Assembly: GCF_003086295.3 (NCBI RefSeq)
Contig: NC_092045.1
Span: forward strand, 23,185,890-23,249,889
DNA: 64,000 nucleotides
Source: Arachis hypogaea
Taxonomy: Eukaryota > Streptophyta > Magnoliopsida > Fabales > Fabaceae
Direction: 5' to 3'
This document shows, in pieces, positions 22,652-35,329 of this stretch. The notes beneath the pieces are model-generated. The model was not told the DNA's origin, made no database searches, and worked only from the letters and a program-made list of their open reading frames with translations. Positions within the stretch are counted from its first letter, which is position 1. Each line of letters starts with the position of its first letter. The translations under genes were made by a program, and so were the position numbers.

Positions 22652-24126
22652 ATGAACTCTTACCCCTTTGGCTATGAGTCTGGTTACAATAATGTTGCAG
22701 GAAGAAGAAATTACAATGAGAACAGGCATCAAGGTTGGAACAATCAAAGATGGGAGGAGCCATGAGGACTTGATCAATCCTCATGGCAACAACCACCTCC
22801 AATGGACTATCAACAACCACCACCATATGCCTATGAACCCTTTCCTTAACATAACTTTGGACCACCAAACTCACAAGCCCCTTTCCGCTATTCACCTCCA
22901 TATGACCCTAACCCTCAACCACCATACCAACCACCTTATGAGCCATATGAACCATATATAGAACCACCTCAATTCCAACCCAATTACTCCTGAGAACCAC
23001 CACTTCAATATTCATCATCTTCATATCCATCAATCCAAGAGCACTATGATCCTACTTATGAAAGCCGAGTACATCAAGAGACAAAGGATCGTTTCAAGGA
23101 AACAGTGGATCGATTTTAGGCAACCATTCAACAACTGGAGCAAGTAGTAATTCAATGGGTTTCTAGGCGCTCAAATATACAAGGATCAGCCACAGCTCCA
23201 TGTGGACAGTCTACTGAAGAGCGTAGCATGACGGAGATACCAGAAACCCCAGTGGACAAGACAGAGAATGAATTCGTACTAGAACAAGTAGAAGACATTG
23301 TCATTGTTCAAGAAGAAGAAGAAGTGGTTGAAGACTTAGGAGATGCAGAACCTCCATGGAAAAGTCAAGACATAGAGCCTCCTTCCAAGACGGTTGAAAT
23401 TGATGCTGAGGAGGGTGTACAACCTCCAAAGCATATCATAGTTGAAGACTTGGAAGAGGTTGATCAAGAGATGGAGATTCAAGAAGAAGAAGCACAACCT
23501 ACCATGCCCTTGGAAAGCAATGAAGAGGAGATTGAATTGAAAGAGAGCTACCAAGAGGAAGAGGTTGAAATTGAAGAAGCTTGCAAAGAGGTGGTAATTA
23601 TCAGAGAGGAGCACAAGGGAGTGAAGCTTGCAATTTCATTAAAAATACCTCCCCCTAAGTTGCCATCATCCTTCACAACATTCAAGTGGGTAAAATTCAT
23701 ATCCGTTAGCTTTCTAATCCCACTTGAATATGGGCTACTGGAGACGGATGGTCAACTTAGAGCTCTTTGTGGCATCAAGAGTAAGAGGACGATGGTCAGT
23801 GGTAAGAATTGTCCTGCAAGGTTCATCATGGTTGGAAGCTTTAAGTTTAAACGCAAAGGTTGGTATAAAGCTCAACTGAATGGGTCTTGGAAGCTGTTTG
23901 GTCGCTGCAGTGAGGATTCAGATCACCTTTCACCCGGCTGGAAAAATGCAGATCGAGTAAAGTTTGGGATCTTGGAATCTGTTCTGGCATTTGTCACCCC
24001 GGGAGCCTAAGAATCTGTTTGAAGCTTCTTAAGGGCTTTACATGCTTAGTTTGGGATCCCGGAGGACACTGGAATCACAAACATTGGTGGAGATTCCTGG
24101 ATGAGTTCAAGCACAAGCCACCATAA
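22652..24126 (+). pseudogene. ORF of unknown function in element A (about 490 codons, broken)
   Basis: Starts MNSYPFGYESGYNNVAG. Layout: a Tyr/Pro/Gln-rich N-terminal third (QQPPPYAYEP), a spacer, a very acidic Glu-rich middle (EVDQEMEIQEEEAQP) and a basic, aromatic C-terminal third (ALCGIKSKR, NCPARFIMVGSFK, then a Trp-rich end). Lesions here: stops near 22764, 22850, 22992 and 23118, and a frameshift near 23945 that removes the natural end. Element B carries the same ORF with a single stop, so the ancestral protein was probably about 496 residues. I do not recognise it; no CCHC knuckle, protease or RT motif is present. It could be a gag derivative or a captured gene. Confidence 0.75.
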
Positions 24127-24330
24127 CAGGAAGCTCACCAAATGTCCAACTTAAGGACTTTAACTAAAAGTGCTAGGTGGGAGACAACCCACCATGGTAC
24201 GATCGTTCATTTTTCATTTTTATTTAGTTTTATTTGTTTTCTAGATTTATTTTATTATATTGAACCTGGAGTTTTGCGTCACATTCATACTAACACTGCA
24301 TTCTTCATTTTTCAAAAAAAAAAGAGATTT

Positions 24331-24862
24331 ACGCACGCGACGCGGCAGCGTCGCTGACGCGTCCGTGTCGTATGTGCGTTAGGAGGAAAAGAAATTGAAC
24401 AGAGAGTTACGCAGGAGCAGGGCTGGAGGCATGCCAAGGGCACAAATCATCCCACGCGACCGCATCGCTGATGCGGCCGCGTCATTTGCAAAATGGCTTC
24501 CCCACGCGTCCGCGTTACCCACGCGACCGCGTGGCCCTGGATTTCAACGTAACAAGGTGTATGGCCGAAAGTTGAGCTGGAATTGGGCTGGACTCGTGCT
24601 GGAAGCCCAAGCCCTACCACGCGGCCGCGTCATTTTAAGAAAAAGGCCACTCGCGCGATCGCGTCGACCACGCGACCGCGTCACCCTGGATTTTGGCAAT
24701 ACTAAGTTTTGAACAGAGAGTTGTGCGACCGCGAGGCTGCACTCGCACCACTAGCACAAATCAAGTCACGCGATCGCGTGACTCACGCGTCCGCGTCGCC
24801 TAACCTTATTGCGCACCACGCAACCGCGTCACCCACGCGACCGCGTCGCCAGCGTCGCACAA
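24331..24862. repeat. GC-rich array of CACGCG(A/T)CCGCGT units
   Basis: At least a dozen variants of CACGCGACCGCGTC, CACGCGTCCGCGTC and the palindrome CACGCGATCGCGTG in about 530 bp, spaced by AT-rich filler, in an otherwise AT-rich element. Shorter arrays lie in each LTR of elements A and B. Open frames crossing it are by-products of the motif. Confidence 0.85.
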
Positions 24863-27118
24863 CCTCTCCAGATTAGTGCCAATTTTCTTATCTTTTCTTC
24901 TCCGAATCCTTATTCTTCTTATCTTTTCTTATTTCTTTCTTCTTCCTTTCTTATTTTCTCTCACTTCCATTCTATTTTATTTAATTTATTTGCATACTTT
25001 CATTCATTGCATTTTTTTTATTTTGTGCATATTTTTATTTTCTTTTCTAAATTTGTTATTTTGGTGTTAAAAATTTAATTGGAAAATTATTTTCTTGTAA
25101 ATTATTATGAAATTGTTTGACAATTATATATTACTTTTTGAAGGGTTGCTTGCATGTTCAATTTAATACTTTCAATAGCTTATTTACCATACATGCTATG
25201 TGTTTGTGAAAAAGCCCATATGGCATTATGCACTTCTCTATTATACTTTATACTATTCAATGCTTGCTTTTCATAAACTCCATTTACTATTTTATTAATT
25301 GAATATAATTGTCAATACAAACATGGTGATTTATTACAAGTGATGCTTGGTCTATGCTACTCATGCCCTTTGTCGGCATGCCAATAAACACCTTGCATTC
25401 ACTTGTCCTTATATGCACTAGCTATTTTCAATTGATGACTTTTCGCATGTACTCACGAGCATGTGTTAATGTCAATTACATCCTAATGTGCATCCATCAC
25501 CACTCTTCCGTTCTCTTCCTTGCTATATATCTATTTGAATTTAATTTACTTTCTCTTCCCTTCTTCAGGATGGCCACCAAGGAAGGAAAGGAGAAAGCTA
25601 CTCCCAAACCGCCGGCAAGGAAAGGAACAAAAAGAGCTCAGCTAAGAAACCACAACCCCCATCCACTTGCACATCTCAGCATGCACCGAGGAAGGTGCAA
25701 TCTTTAAGTGTGGGGAGGTCGATACCGATCTCCATGGGTTAGTTATTTCTTGACTCAACACCAAAAATTTTTTATTTTATTTGTTTGTTCATTGTTGCAT
25801 TTGCATAATTGATTGCATATTTGTTTGATTTTTTGCATATTTTACCACTTGGTTGAAGCAATATTTTCTTTTCCAAGAAACCTTTTAAAGTATTTCACTA
25901 ATTTGAATAAAATTTTTTGTTACACTTGTTTGAAGAAATATTATATTGGAACATGGTTTAGAGTTCGGACATATAAAACCAGTGAGATTTTGAGCCTATT
26001 TGATTGGTTGCATTTTATCAACCAATATTTTATTTTTGATGTGTGTTGTTCTCTCTAAAATTGTGATCTTTGTCTTGCTTGATTCTATATTTCCATTGTT
26101 TAATGTATGCATACACTTATATGATTGAGGCCTTTGTTTCACTGAACTTACATACCCATATGACCTTAACCCTTCATTATCCCTTGCAAACCAATTTTGA
26201 GCCTATTTTACCCCTTTGTTCTTTATTTTAGCACATCATTAACTCTAAGCGAAAAACAATAATGTCCTTAATTTGAATCCTTGGTTAGCTTAGACTAGTG
26301 AGAATACTTATGAATTAAGTGTGGGGAAAAATGGGTTTAGAAACATCTGGTTTGAGAATTGAGTATGTTAGAATTTTCTGAAAATGTGAAAGATATGTTT
26401 AGGATATGTTCATGCATTCAATAAATTAATCATATGCATTGAGAAAAACAAAAGAAAAAAATAATAAAAAAAGAGCAAAATAAGTGAAAGGGGACAAAAT
26501 GCCCCAAAGTGAGTGGTGAAAGCAATGCATATGAGTTGTACTTGAAATTAGAATGCATGAATATGTGGAAAACATGGTTAATGGATGGTTAGATGTTGTA
26601 TTATGATTACATGGATTGTCCTAAGTTAGGTGGAATAGTTTATGTTAATTAAGAATTCAATTTTTAGTCCACTTGGCCAAATACAATCTTACCTTGACCC
26701 TAACCCCATTACAACCCTTAAAAGACCTATTGATTTGTGTATTGGTGCATTAAAGTTTTGTTGATTGTTAGATGAAGAGCAAGCTATAGAAAGCAAGATT
26801 AGTAGAGAATTGAGAGAATTGACCCTAGACACTTGAGAGTTAGAATGATATACACTACCAGTAAGGGTTCAGTGCTCAATTCTATGTTCCCTGATTTCAT
26901 GAGCTATCTTCTTCGTGCAAGTTATTTGTATTGTATTTTGTTATTTGAATTAGTGAAATCCAATTCATATTTGTCTTGAAGAACTTATTTATTTTTAACC
27001 AAGTAGGTAGAAACATTTTGCATGTAGTTGCATTCATAGGTTGCATTTCATGCATTCTACCATTCCTCTTCATTCCTTTATAGTTTCTCTTGAGCTTAGC
27101 ATGAGGACATGCTATTGT
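24863..27118 (+). other. element A 3' internal region with ORF remnant and polypurine-like motifs
   Basis: AT-rich and essentially non-coding. At 25569-25707 a short frame (MATKEGKEKATPKPPARKG) follows a CTTCAG acceptor-like site and may be the beginning of a lost second ORF; element B has the equivalent at about 59729-59909. TTAAGTGTGGGGAGGTC at 25705-25720 and TTAAGTGTGGGGAAAA at 26315-26330 copy the polypurine tract found next to the 3' LTR. Nothing else stands out. Confidence 0.5.
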
Positions 27119-27134
27119 TTAAGTGTGGGAAGGT
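27118..27134 (+). other. polypurine tract of element A
   Basis: TTTAAGTGTGGGAAGGT directly before the 3' LTR, the primer site for plus-strand DNA. Element B reads GTGTGGGGAGGT at the same place. Confidence 0.8.
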
Positions 27135-28633
27135 TGATAAACCACTATTTCATGGTTTATCTTGTGCTCAATTGAGTGGATTTTATCAACTCTTTACCCA
27201 CTTATTCATACTATTCGCATATTTTACATTTGCCTTCCAATTATATGCTTTGATTGAAAACATGTTTCTTTGGACTTATATTTGCTTATTATTAATCCTC
27301 TCTTATCACCATTAGATGCCTTGATATGTGTGTTAAGTGTTTTCAGAGATTACAAGGTAGGAATGGCTCAGAGGATGGAAAGGAAGCATGCAAAAGTGGA
27401 AGGAATACAATAAGTTGGAGAAACTGCTAAGCTGTCCAGCCTGACCTCTTCGCACTCAAACGGCTATAACTTTAGCTACAGAAATCCAAACGACGCGGTT
27501 TCAATTACATTGGAAAGCTAATGTCCGGGGCTTCGATTTGATATATAATTTGTCATAGCTGTCCCGACGCCAGGTGACGCGATCGTGTGAGTCACGCGGA
27601 TGCGTGATCTGGCAGGAACGCAACCCGCGCGGCCGCGTAAGCCATGCGGCCGCGTCATTTTTTCGCGACCTGTACGGACCAGAAAGCGTTGGAAGTGATT
27701 TCTGGGCTATTTCTGACCCAATTTTCGGCCCAGAAAACACAGAGTAGATGCTATAAAGTGGGGGAATGCATCCATTCATAATCATGCTCTGAAGAGGCTC
27801 TCATAATTCACTTTTCATGTTTTAGATGTAGTTTTTAGAGAGAGAGAGGTTCTCTCCTCTCTCTTAGTATTAGGATTTAGGATTTCTCTTAGTTTTAGGA
27901 GTGGCTCTCAATCCCAGGTTCTTTATTTATTCTATTATTTTATTTCAGTTTGTTAATGTTGGTTTACGAACTTCATGTTAGAATTGATTTCTTTTATTAA
28001 TGCATTTTGAGGTATTTCAGATTATGATTGTTTTATTCTGTTTAAGATTGCTTTCAATTCAATTTAGATTTATTTTTCCCTTTCGGCTTTGGTTAAATAA
28101 TTGGTGACCCTTGAGTTATCAAACTCATTGTTGATTAAAAATTGGAATTCTTCAAGAATTAATTCAAGTTCCAATAACTCTAGTCTTTCCCAAGGAAAGA
28201 CTAGGACCTGAAGAATCAGAATTAATTCATCCACCTAACTTACCTTCATAGTTAGAGGTTAACAAAGTGGGAGAAGAATCCAATTCTCTTTACAATTGAT
28301 AAGGATAACCAGGATAGGACTTCCTGTTTTCATACCTTGCCAAGAGTTTATTTTATAGTTATTTATTTATTTTATTTCTTCTTATGCAACATACTGCTCC
28401 CTAATTTCTAAAACCCCTAATTTACAAACTCATAACCAATAATAAGAACATACCTCCCTGCAATTCCTTGAGAAGACGACCCGAGGTTTGAATACTCGGT
28501 TATCAATTTCAAGGGGGTTTGTTACTTGTGACAACCAAAACGTTTGTACGAAGGGATTTCTGTCGGTTTAGAGACTATATCTACAACGCGACTGTTTTTA
28601 TGAAATTCTTTACTGGCAAAAATCCTAACGTCA
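27135..28633 (+). repeat. 3' LTR of element A (1499 bp)
   Basis: Same termini as the 5' LTR. Many of the differences between the two are CG to TG or CA changes within the GC-rich array. Confidence 0.95.
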
Positions 28634-28638
28634 AAGGG

Positions 28639-28900
28639 TCTTCAAACTCATATTTTCTTGTAGTTATTCTTTTTTATGCTGACTTTTAGGTTGTTTTATG
28701 CTTCTATTAGCTAGATACATTGTATGCTTGAATTTATGTTGTGGCTGAAGTGATCATTTGACATTGTATGGTTTGATACATTGACAAGAACTATTGATGT
28801 TGAGAATTTTTTTATATATAGTGTTATGTCTTATATTGAGAAATTATGTTATAAAAGATTTAGTTTTAAAATTTTGATATTAAAAAATAAATTTTTAATT
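28639..28900. other. continuation of the sequence interrupted by element A
   Basis: Should be the rest of the NOP2 intron. No further NOP2 exon is seen. TTTTCTTGTAGT at 28650-28661 resembles a CACTA right terminus lacking its last G. Confidence 0.4.
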
Positions 28901-29354
28901 TTGTATAATTTTGTATCCAAATCCATCCAAACTAGCCCAATACCAAAAAAACCAATAACATTAAATGAGCGTGTATTACACGCGCCCCAAACCCCCCGAA
29001 ACGTTAACATTCATTCACGCCTCATTATGAAAAAACGTTCCTTCTTCAACCTTGAAACCGCTACTGGAGAACTTTGAATCACTCTCAAAATCTCTCAAAC
29101 TTCACTCGTATTTTCTGCAAAAACCACTACTGGAAAAGAATCGCGAGAAGATTTCGAAAGGAAGAATAAAAAACAAACGAAAACAAGAACAGAGATTGTG
29201 AAAGGTATGAGAAAAACTACTGTTCATTTAAAATCTTGCAATCTCGCATTTCTCCTAGTTACATTTTAGGTTTACGGGATTGAGTTGTTTCGTTTAGTAG
29301 ATCGACTTATTCTGAATTTTTTTTTTGCATAACTAGGTTATAGGAATGGAAATG

Positions 29355-30060
29355 TGTTCTTATTTACATTCAGTTCAATGGAGTTGGTCATTTTGATTCA
29401 CTTGATTGTTAGTGTGTTTAGTTGAGTTCTTTTGCATGCAGAAATGCTTTTCTTGCTAATTGAATGTTTATCATATTTTATTCAAAACATGAATGGTGTT
29501 TTGTTTAGTGGAGTTGGTCAAGTTGATTTATTTGATTGTCAAGTGTTCAGTTGAGTCCTTTTGCATGCAAAAATATTTTTTTGTTGATTGAATATTTATC
29601 ACATTTTATTTAAAACATGAATGGTGTTTAGTTCAGTGGAGTTGGCAATTTCATTCACTTGATTGTTAGTGTGTTCAGTTGAGTCCTTTTGCATGCATAA
29701 ATATTTTTCTTGATAATTGCATATTTATCACATTTCACTTAGATCATGAATGGTGTTCAGTTTAGTGGAGTTGGCCATTTTCATTCACTTGATTATCAGT
29801 GTGTTCAGTTGGGTCCTTTTGCATGAAAAAATAATTTTCTTGCTGATTGAATGATTATCACATTTTATTCAAACATGAATGGTGTTTAATTCAGTGGAGT
29901 TGCTAATTTTGATTCACTTGATTGTTAGCGTGTTAAGTTAGGTTAGTTTGCATGCAGAAATGCTTTTCTAGCTATTTCAATATTTATCACGTTTTATTTA
30001 GTACATCAAGGGAGTTCGGTTAAATGGGCTTGGACATTTTCATTCACTTGATTAAAGTAT
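29355..30060 (+). repeat. 129-bp tandem repeat in the first intron region of the ULP-like gene
   Basis: The landmark GCATGCA (or GCATG) recurs at 29433, 29563, 29691, 29821 and 29950, i.e. every 128-130 bp, with the surrounding wording (GTGTTCAGTTGAGTCC, TTTATCACATTTTATT, AGTGGAGTTGG) in the same order. Confidence 0.88.
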
Positions 30061-30192
30061 TGACCAATTTTTTTGTCCCTATAGCAAAAATAAAGAAGAC
30101 AATGGTAACAAAGAATGAGAAGCCGCGCTATAACATAAGCATATATACACATTAAATATATTTATCCTTTCCTTCGAATAAACTCTATTTTG

Positions 30193-30198
<6 letters not shown>

Positions 30199-30276
<78 letters not shown>
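30199..30276. repeat. (TA)n microsatellite
   Basis: About 78 bp of TA with one interruption. Confidence 0.95.
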
Positions 30277-30277
<1 letters not shown>

Positions 30278-31889
30278 TGACATACTATTTCGAAACCTTG
30301 CAGAAAACTCACGATCTCAAATGCCAGACAAAGGCAATAGCGAGGGTGTTCAAGGTAATGAGTTAGGAAAAGAGAGACATAGTTGAAAAAATGGGATTTG
30401 GTGCATTGTCACATGTCCCGGGAAATGAACGTCTCTCACAGCTTTTTTAGAGAGTTGATAGGTTGCTATGATGACTATCATGGATGCCTGAATACTCTCC
30501 ATGGAAAAATATACATAACACCTAACAGGTAGCAGCTATGCTGAGCATAAATCATGGCGGTAATACACTTTATACCTTTTGCTTATTTCCGTTCATTGCT
30601 TGCTATATTTTTGGTTCACTTGTGTAGAGAAAATAAAATTGAGCCTATTTGACTGGTTAAAATATTGTACGTGATCGTTTTTCTGAAAAAGTTAACTACG
30701 ACAGACTAAATGAGGCAGACAAGAGGATTATTGATGGCTTCAAATGTGTTACGTTGGCATCTCTGACAAAATATATCCTTGATATGAGTGTTGATGGGGA
30801 GGAGAACCGGCAGAAATTTTGGAGGACTTTTTTTGTCTTTGTTCAGAAGTGCTTCCTACTGCCAACGATGGTAAGCATGGCCTCCCCGATCCATAAGCCA
30901 CCTGCCCTTCATGTGGACAACATCCGACAGTGGGATTGGGTAAATCATGTCATGAGCTTCTTGAGGAAGGGGATTAAAAACATGAGAAAGGGGAAAAAAC
31001 AGTCTGTTGATGGCTGTGTGTTTGTTTTGATGTTGATTTATTTCCACGAATCCAAGTTCCCTCGCTTGGATGCAGCTAATATTCTCAAGCTACCGTGGGT
31101 GGCCCACTGGACACAAAAGATGATGCTCGACTGGATTTCTCTGGAAGAAAACTGATACAATGGTAAATTAAACAAAAATTTTCCTTGAACTTTTGGTTCA
31201 GATGCTTCTAAAATACTCTGCTAACTAAATTAGCTTTTGTTTTAGGGACTTCTATACAAAGCACAATCAAGGGAGGAAAAGAAAAAAGGAGAGAAGGCGG
31301 AGAAGAAACAAGTTTTTCTGAAGGAGAAAGAAAAGGGGAAACGGAAGAAAGAAGAAGAGAAAATTATTTTTCTAGATTCTTCTTCGGAAGAAGATAATTT
31401 TTCCGATTCTGAATCCGAATTTGAATCCGAGAAAACACCACCAGCCAAAAGAACAAGACAACAGAGGCTGGTTAAAAAACAAAACATTGTTTTGACAGAT
31501 TCGTAAACAACAAGTGAAACTGAAAGCAGTCCCACGGATTCAGAAAGCAGAAGTGAATCCAAAATCAATAAGTTTGATGTTCATATTGATTTCATTTTGC
31601 TTGTATTTGGTTAAAATTGTTCCTTTGCGCTTGTTCTTATGTATTGCAGAGAAGAAGAAGAAATTGAAAAAACAGTAAAAAGAAAAGAAAACAACCACAG
31701 AAGGTAGTTAAAAAAGAAAGCAAAAAAGGAAGCCTGTGCCGATGGATTCAGAAAGCACAAGCGAATCTGAAAATCAGTAAGTATTGGAATTGATAAATTT
31801 TGGTTCATTTACGTGATTGTATGATGTTCATCTGGTTTATTGCTTTTTTTGCTGAAAATTTTTATGTGTACTTGTTAAGTAAATTACGA

Positions 31890-32115
31890 ATGTGATATTA
31901 TTCAGTGGAGTTAGTCAAGTTGATTCATTTGATTGTCAAGTGTTCAATTGAGTTCTTTTGCATGTAGAAATATTTTTCTTGATGATTGACTATCTATCAC
32001 ATTTTATTTAGCACATGAATTGTGTTCCGTTAAGTGGAGTTGGTCATTTTTATTCACTCGATTGTTAATGTCTTCAGTTGCGTCCTTTGGTATGCAGAAA
32101 TATTTTTCTTGTTGA
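31890..32115 (+). repeat. two further copies of the 129-bp module in another intron
   Basis: GCATG landmarks at 31962 and 32090 with the same flanking wording as the array at 29355. Confidence 0.75.
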
Positions 32116-34644
32116 TATTGTTCTCTGGTATAAATTCCATGTGTTTGTATATGTTTCAAAGAAAAAGAAATGAAAAAAACTCCGACAATGAAAAGAAAAC
32201 AACTGGAGAGGGGTGCAAAAAATAAAGCAAATCAAGAAAGCTTGTTCTGACAGATTCAGAGAGTAAAATCAAATATGAAAGGGAGTAAGTTTCTGAAATC
32301 ATAGTTTTGGTTAATTGATACTCTTACTTAGCTTCATTGATACTTATGTTATGAATTTTTAGAAGTGAACGAGTAAGGGTTAGTGCTGCCGAAAGAAGAA
32401 GAGAGGCGTTGCAGTTGTTAAAAGAAAAGAGAGCAAAGAGAAAAAATGATGGAGCACAGACAACAAATGTTCCTCTGAATCGCTTTAACTTGACAAAGGC
32501 GCAAAATGATTTATCCGAGACGTAAGATTCGGTTTCTTATATCGAGTTCTTTTTCTTTGTTTGCTAACTTTTCCTAAAACCTCTTCTAATTCCTTTCGAT
32601 TCACAGAGTAATATTTATTTATTTTTCTTAGACTACCGACTGTAAATCTGGGCAGTGAACCTCTCTTACAGACCCAGACGAGCTCCACCCTGTCTGTAAA
32701 TGCCCCGGCTAATACCAGGTAAATTCGTTCATTGCAGGCTTTAAATTCGGTTTATTGGATTCTAAAAAAGAATTTCATGTGTTTCTAGACCTCTGATTTT
32801 AATCTTGGTTACTGATTTTAATTTGGTATCATTTTTATTAGGAAAAACACTCTGGAAACCCTGGTAAAAGTTTTAGAAGAAAGAAAATCCATCAAAAATA
32901 GAGTTTTCAAAATCTACGTGTGTAAGTTAAAATATTTATGTTGGTCTTTTAGATTTAGGTTATAATTTTTATTTAATTAATCACATGGAATTTGTGTTTA
33001 AATGTCAGTAGCACTACACCTGATCTTGAACTCCAAATCATTGAGGTTCGAGAAGAAACTTATTTTCAACCTTTGGATATGTGAGTTTTTCAAAGTGCAG
33101 ATTTTAGTTTCTCGATACCTATTCTAATCATTCAACATTAGCTTCTTCCTTGTTTACATTCTTTAGATTTTCTATTGCGGTGTCTCTTTCAAGTTCTCTT
33201 AAGGAAGAGTTAATAAAAGATGCATTTACCTATGTCCCTTTCGAGAGTCAAACACAAGAAATTTCTGTTAATGAGTAAGTTGCACATAGAATTCTTTTTA
33301 TTAATTTTCATGGTATAGGACAATAATTTGGGGTCATTATTGAACTGTTTTCTATTTAATGCAGCAGCCCCTCGAAACTGCAATAGCAGCCATGCGAAGA
33401 AGCACCGACAGGGCAATCGGAACAAGAAGCACCTGTCGATGTATAAGTTTTATTGCTTGTTTAAACCTAGATAATTTTGGTTCATTACATGCTTTACTTG
33501 TGGATCATTGAATCTAGAAATCAATTCCATATGTTTTTATATTGAACTCTCTTCTGTTGTTATACCTGCCCTCCGGAACTCGAAAAGCGGGCCGACGAGG
33601 AATCTTCCCCCACGAAGACGGAGCCAGAACTTCAGTTGAATGTGTAAGTTTTAACTAATATCATTTTTTACAATCTTTCGTGTTATATGATATTGCTTTT
33701 CATTGTTCCTTTAAGTTGTAATTATAATTTTTTTCTTAGTTTTAATGGTACAGGATAATAATTATGGATTGTTATTGAACTCTTTTCTGTTTAATGCAGC
33801 AACCCTCTCGAAGAACGACAGCAACCGTGCCAAGAAGCTCCGGTGGCACAGAAATTGGAAGAAGAAGCACAGGCTTATTTGTAAGTTTTTTGCTTGTTCA
33901 AATATGGATAATTTTAGTTCATTACATTGTTTAATTATGGTTCAGTTGAATCCAGAAATGAATTACTCTATTTGTTTGTTACAGCTGTCTTCCGAAACCC
34001 AAAAAGTAGGCCGGCGAGGGATCTTCCCCGAGAAAGATGAAGCCAGAACCTCCGTTGAATATATAAGTTTTAATTAATATCATTTTTATTAATTTCGTGT
34101 TATATGATATTGATTTTATATTATTGCCTAAGACTTTACTATGTCATCTTGCAGTGCTACTCGTCCTTATTTGTGGGAACATGATGCACCTTCATTGGAC
34201 CTTGGCATAAGTCTCCCGACATCTCAACCAACTCCCCTGACCTCTCAGCCGACAGTGACACAGCTTGAAATCCAGGCAGAGGCGGTGGTAGATGCTGGGG
34301 TGGCGGCGGCATTGAAATTTACTGACACAATAAGTGCCGAGCTGAGCTTCACATCTGTTGAAGTGTACAAAACTCTGGAAAAAGAGAAAGAAATCACTTA
34401 GGAGCTGAAGGAAAAGTGTTATCATCAGACAACACATGTGAAAGAAACCAAAGATAGTACTAACGAATATGACCCCATATTCATCTTGAAGCATGAAGCA
34501 AATTTCGAGGGGCTTAGACATCATTTCTTATCTCTAATGCCTGAACAACATGTGGAAAGCACGGTAAATTCTTTGCCTATTATGTTAACGTTAATGATTT
34601 TTCTAAAGACTCTTATACTACATATCTCGTAAATTTTCTTCCTG

Positions 34645-34870
34645 TAGGTTGAGTCCTTTTGCATGCAAAAATATTTATTTTGATGATTGAATGTTTATCA
34701 CGTTTTATTCAGCACATGAATGGTGTTCGATTCATTGGAATTGGTCATTTTGATTCACTTGATTGTTAGTGTATTCAGTTGAGTTCTTTTGCATGCAGAC
34801 AAGTTTTTCTTGATGATTAAATATTTATCACGTATTATTCAGAACATGAATGGTGTTTTACTGGTTCTGA
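34645..34870 (+). repeat. two further copies of the 129-bp module in a third intron
   Basis: GCATGCA at 34662 and 34792 (130 bp apart), same orientation as the gene. Confidence 0.8.
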
Positions 34871-35329
34871 TAAATAATTTGGTTTATTTGTGATTTAACC
34901 GAGATCCATTTTACAGATGTTTATGTTGGAAACCCATGGTGAGAATTACATTGATCCAAAGACCAACAAGGCCTACTGGATGGATGTCGATCGATATGCA
35001 CACTACCGCCATTTTCTTGACGAAAGAAAACTCCTATTGCATCCATTTGTAAGTTGTGATATCTGAAACTTCTTTGATAATTCTCTCATTTGCTATCGTT
35101 TGAACTGAAATATTCTATCATTTTTCCAAACTTCAACTGTTTGTGCCGATTTGTAATAGAGGGCACTGGTGGTTGTGAATTGCCAATGTCTAGAAAAGGC
35201 ATTCTATGTGCTTGACCCTGTGAACAAGAAGAAAGATGAAATACCTGATTTGAGAATTAAACTGAACAAATTTGTTGTAAGTTATTTAAATCATACATAT
35301 TTTGTTGGTGATTTATATTCTGTTCATCC

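Larger units (their letters stand above)
20798..28633 (+). mobile_element. element A: complete non-autonomous LTR retrotransposon
   Basis: Both LTRs (20798-22301 and 27135-28633) are present and a 5-bp duplication AAGGG flanks it (20793-20797 and 28634-28638). The 5.8-kb... more exactly 4.8-kb internal region holds a decayed tRNA-Asp primer site, one ORF of unknown function, a GC-rich array, a long AT-rich tail and a polypurine tract, but no protease, RT or integrase, so it needed proteins from another element. A rough hand comparison of the two LTRs finds about 30-35 differences over 1.5 kb, mostly C/T and G/A. It is a sister of element B (55424-62658). Confidence 0.95.

Noticed and set aside
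24395..24712. Arg-rich ORFs across the GC-rich arrays (also at 21120, 27501, 55711, 58665, 59020 and 61549)
   Set aside because: Periodic CGCG units happen to lack stops; frames differ between copies and no start context is conserved.
31242..31568. Ser/Phe-rich minus-strand ORF
   Set aside because: Shadow of the Lys/Glu-rich exons of the ULP-like gene.
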